A DNA stretch of 64,000 bases. Source: Streptomyces sp. Tu 3180. Lineage in GTDB: Bacteria; Actinomycetota; Actinomycetes; Streptomycetales; Streptomycetaceae. Positions 63,299-64,000 of this stretch are shown here, piece after piece. Below the pieces are notes generated by a model. That model was given only the letters and a program-made list of their open reading frames with translations. It made no database searches and was not told the DNA's origin. Made by a program: the position numbers and the translations under genes. The number at the start of each line of letters is the position of its first letter. Position 1 is the stretch's first letter. The stretch spans positions 5,620,001 to 5,684,000 of the forward strand of contig NZ_WOXS01000002.1 in NCBI RefSeq assembly GCF_009852415.1, in the 5' to 3' direction.

Positions 63299-64000
63299 CG
63301 AGATGCGGGACCGGAGCGCCGCCGCGGCCCTGGACCCGGAGAGAAAGGGGCCGCGCCACGCGGCCCCCAGGAAGCCCCTGTTCACCCGGTTCCACATGCC
63401 GAGCGGCAAGGTGATAGCCCTGGCGGCGATGCCGACCGCGGTCCTCATGGGGATGGGGTTCACGCCGACGCTCGCCCAGGCCGACGACCGGCCGTCCTCC
63501 AGGAGCCTGACCGCGGACGAGTACAAGGACTGCCTGGCCGTCATCGAGGACGCCGAGAAGGGCGAGGAGAAGGACGACGCCTCCGCGTCGCCCACGCCGT
63601 CCCCCACGGCGACCGACGGCGCCTCCCCGGACCAGGACCCCACCGCGGAGCCCGGCCCCTCTGCCCCTGCCGGTGCGGACAAGGACGCGAACGCGGGCAC
63701 GGGCACGTCCTCTTCGTCGGATTCAGGTTCCGACGACAAGGACGAGCCCGCGCCGGCCCCGTCCCAGGAGGCGGGCGAGCAGGACGCGGCGGAGCAGGAC
63801 GAGCCCGCGCCGGTCCCGTCGGAGACCGACCGCAACGTGCTGGAGGAGATCGGGGACGCCATCGAGGACGTCCTCACTCCGGGGGAGGAGGAGGCGGCGG
63901 CGAGCCCGAGCCCCACCCCGTCCGCCTCCGCCACCGAGGAGGCGGCGGACGACGCGGCCGAAACCGTCGAGGAGACCACCGAGAAGGTCACCGAAGCGGC
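63288..64000 (+). CDS. Acidic exported protein, incomplete at window end
   Basis: Reading from GTG 63288 (overlapping the DUF6114 stop by 11 bases) gives 237 codons without a stop. A charged N-terminus (about 1-40) with PRKPLFTRFHMPSGK precedes a hydrophobic segment (about 42-64, IALAAMPTAVLMGMGFTPTL) that ends LAQA, a likely signal-peptide site. The mature part is low in complexity: Asp, Glu, Pro, Ser, Thr, with ADEYKDCLAVIEDAEKG near 76-90 and TEEAADDAAETVEETTEKV at the far end. The opposite strand also has a long frame, but its Ser/Ala composition is the usual GC artefact. The remainder lies outside the window. Confidence 0.75.
   Translation, partial: MSADEMRDRSAAAALDPERKGPRHAAPRKPLFTRFHMPSGKVIALAAMPTAVLMGMGFTPTLAQADDRPSSRSLTADEYKDCLAVIEDAEKGEEKDDASASPTPSPTATDGASPDQDPTAEPGPSAPAGADKDANAGTGTSSSSDSGSDDKDEPAPAPSQEAGEQDAAEQDEPAPVPSETDRNVLEEIGDAIEDVLTPGEEEAAASPSPTPSASATEEAADDAAETVEETTEKVTEA

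Noticed and set aside
62918..63991. 357-codon minus-strand frame near the window end
   Set aside because: Ser/Ala-rich product opposite a plus-strand gene with a signal peptide and an overlapping start behind the DUF6114 gene.

Overview
The window is a chromosomal segment of a high-GC actinomycete, almost certainly a Streptomyces. Three things point there: very strong G/C bias at third codon positions with frequent GTG/TTG starts; an arginine/glycine-rich Rho extension; and the marker neighbours filP and scy, chiC with its chiSR regulators, and icmA with meaB. From memory, the gene order is that of the S. coelicolor core between rho and the region before pyk2/ackA. I see no rRNA, tRNA, insertion sequence, prophage or CRISPR array. 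This is core chromosome, not an accessory island.

Layout. 1-12.1 kb holds rho, a secreted trypsin-like protease, an LCP cell-wall enzyme, rpmE behind a sigma-R-type promoter, then prfA-prmC, a threonylcarbamoyl-AMP synthase, a phosphatase homologue lacking its catalytic cysteine, a frameshifted serine hydroxymethyltransferase homologue, and a WecA/TagO-type sugar-phosphate transferase. 12.3-20.4 kb is the complete F1Fo ATP synthase operon atpIBEFHAGDC, with a folded leader, a structured gap before atpA and a strong terminator. 20.4-30.2 kb carries a DUF2550 protein, the chitinase system chiS-chiR-chiC with the classic direct-repeat promoter, a cobalamin adenosyltransferase, an ABC exporter divergent from a TetR regulator, and a 3-hydroxyacyl-CoA dehydrogenase. 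30.3-36.7 kb has a STAS protein, a membrane-anchored P-loop protein with an Arg-type Walker A motif, NucS, and small conserved proteins.

36.7-45.8 kb has two paralogous ABC transporter pairs followed by filP and scy, the coiled-coil cytoskeletal and polarity proteins of hyphal tips. 46-48.8 kb has methylmalonyl-CoA epimerase, thiolase and meaB. 49-52.5 kb is an aspartate-rich PepSY protein divergent from a two-component system, plus a MarR regulator. 52.5-56.6 kb has three tandem AIM24-family genes and two DUF3817 membrane proteins around a thiamine-binding-type protein and a MarR regulator. 56.6-64 kb has icmA behind a large palindrome, a SAM-binding protein, a TetR regulator, a thioredoxin-TPR chaperone-like protein, and a DUF6230/DUF6114/acidic-protein cluster that runs off the window behind a long folded leader.

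How it fits together. Several genes feed one B12-dependent acyl-CoA network: the adenosyltransferase makes AdoCbl, MeaB protects the mutases, IcmA and Mce interconvert C4 acyl-CoAs, and the thiolase and dehydrogenase handle acetoacetyl- and 3-hydroxybutyryl-CoA. The least understood parts are the AIM24 triplet, the DUF6230/DUF6114 cluster, the Cys-to-Ser phosphatase homologue and the Arg-type P-loop membrane protein.
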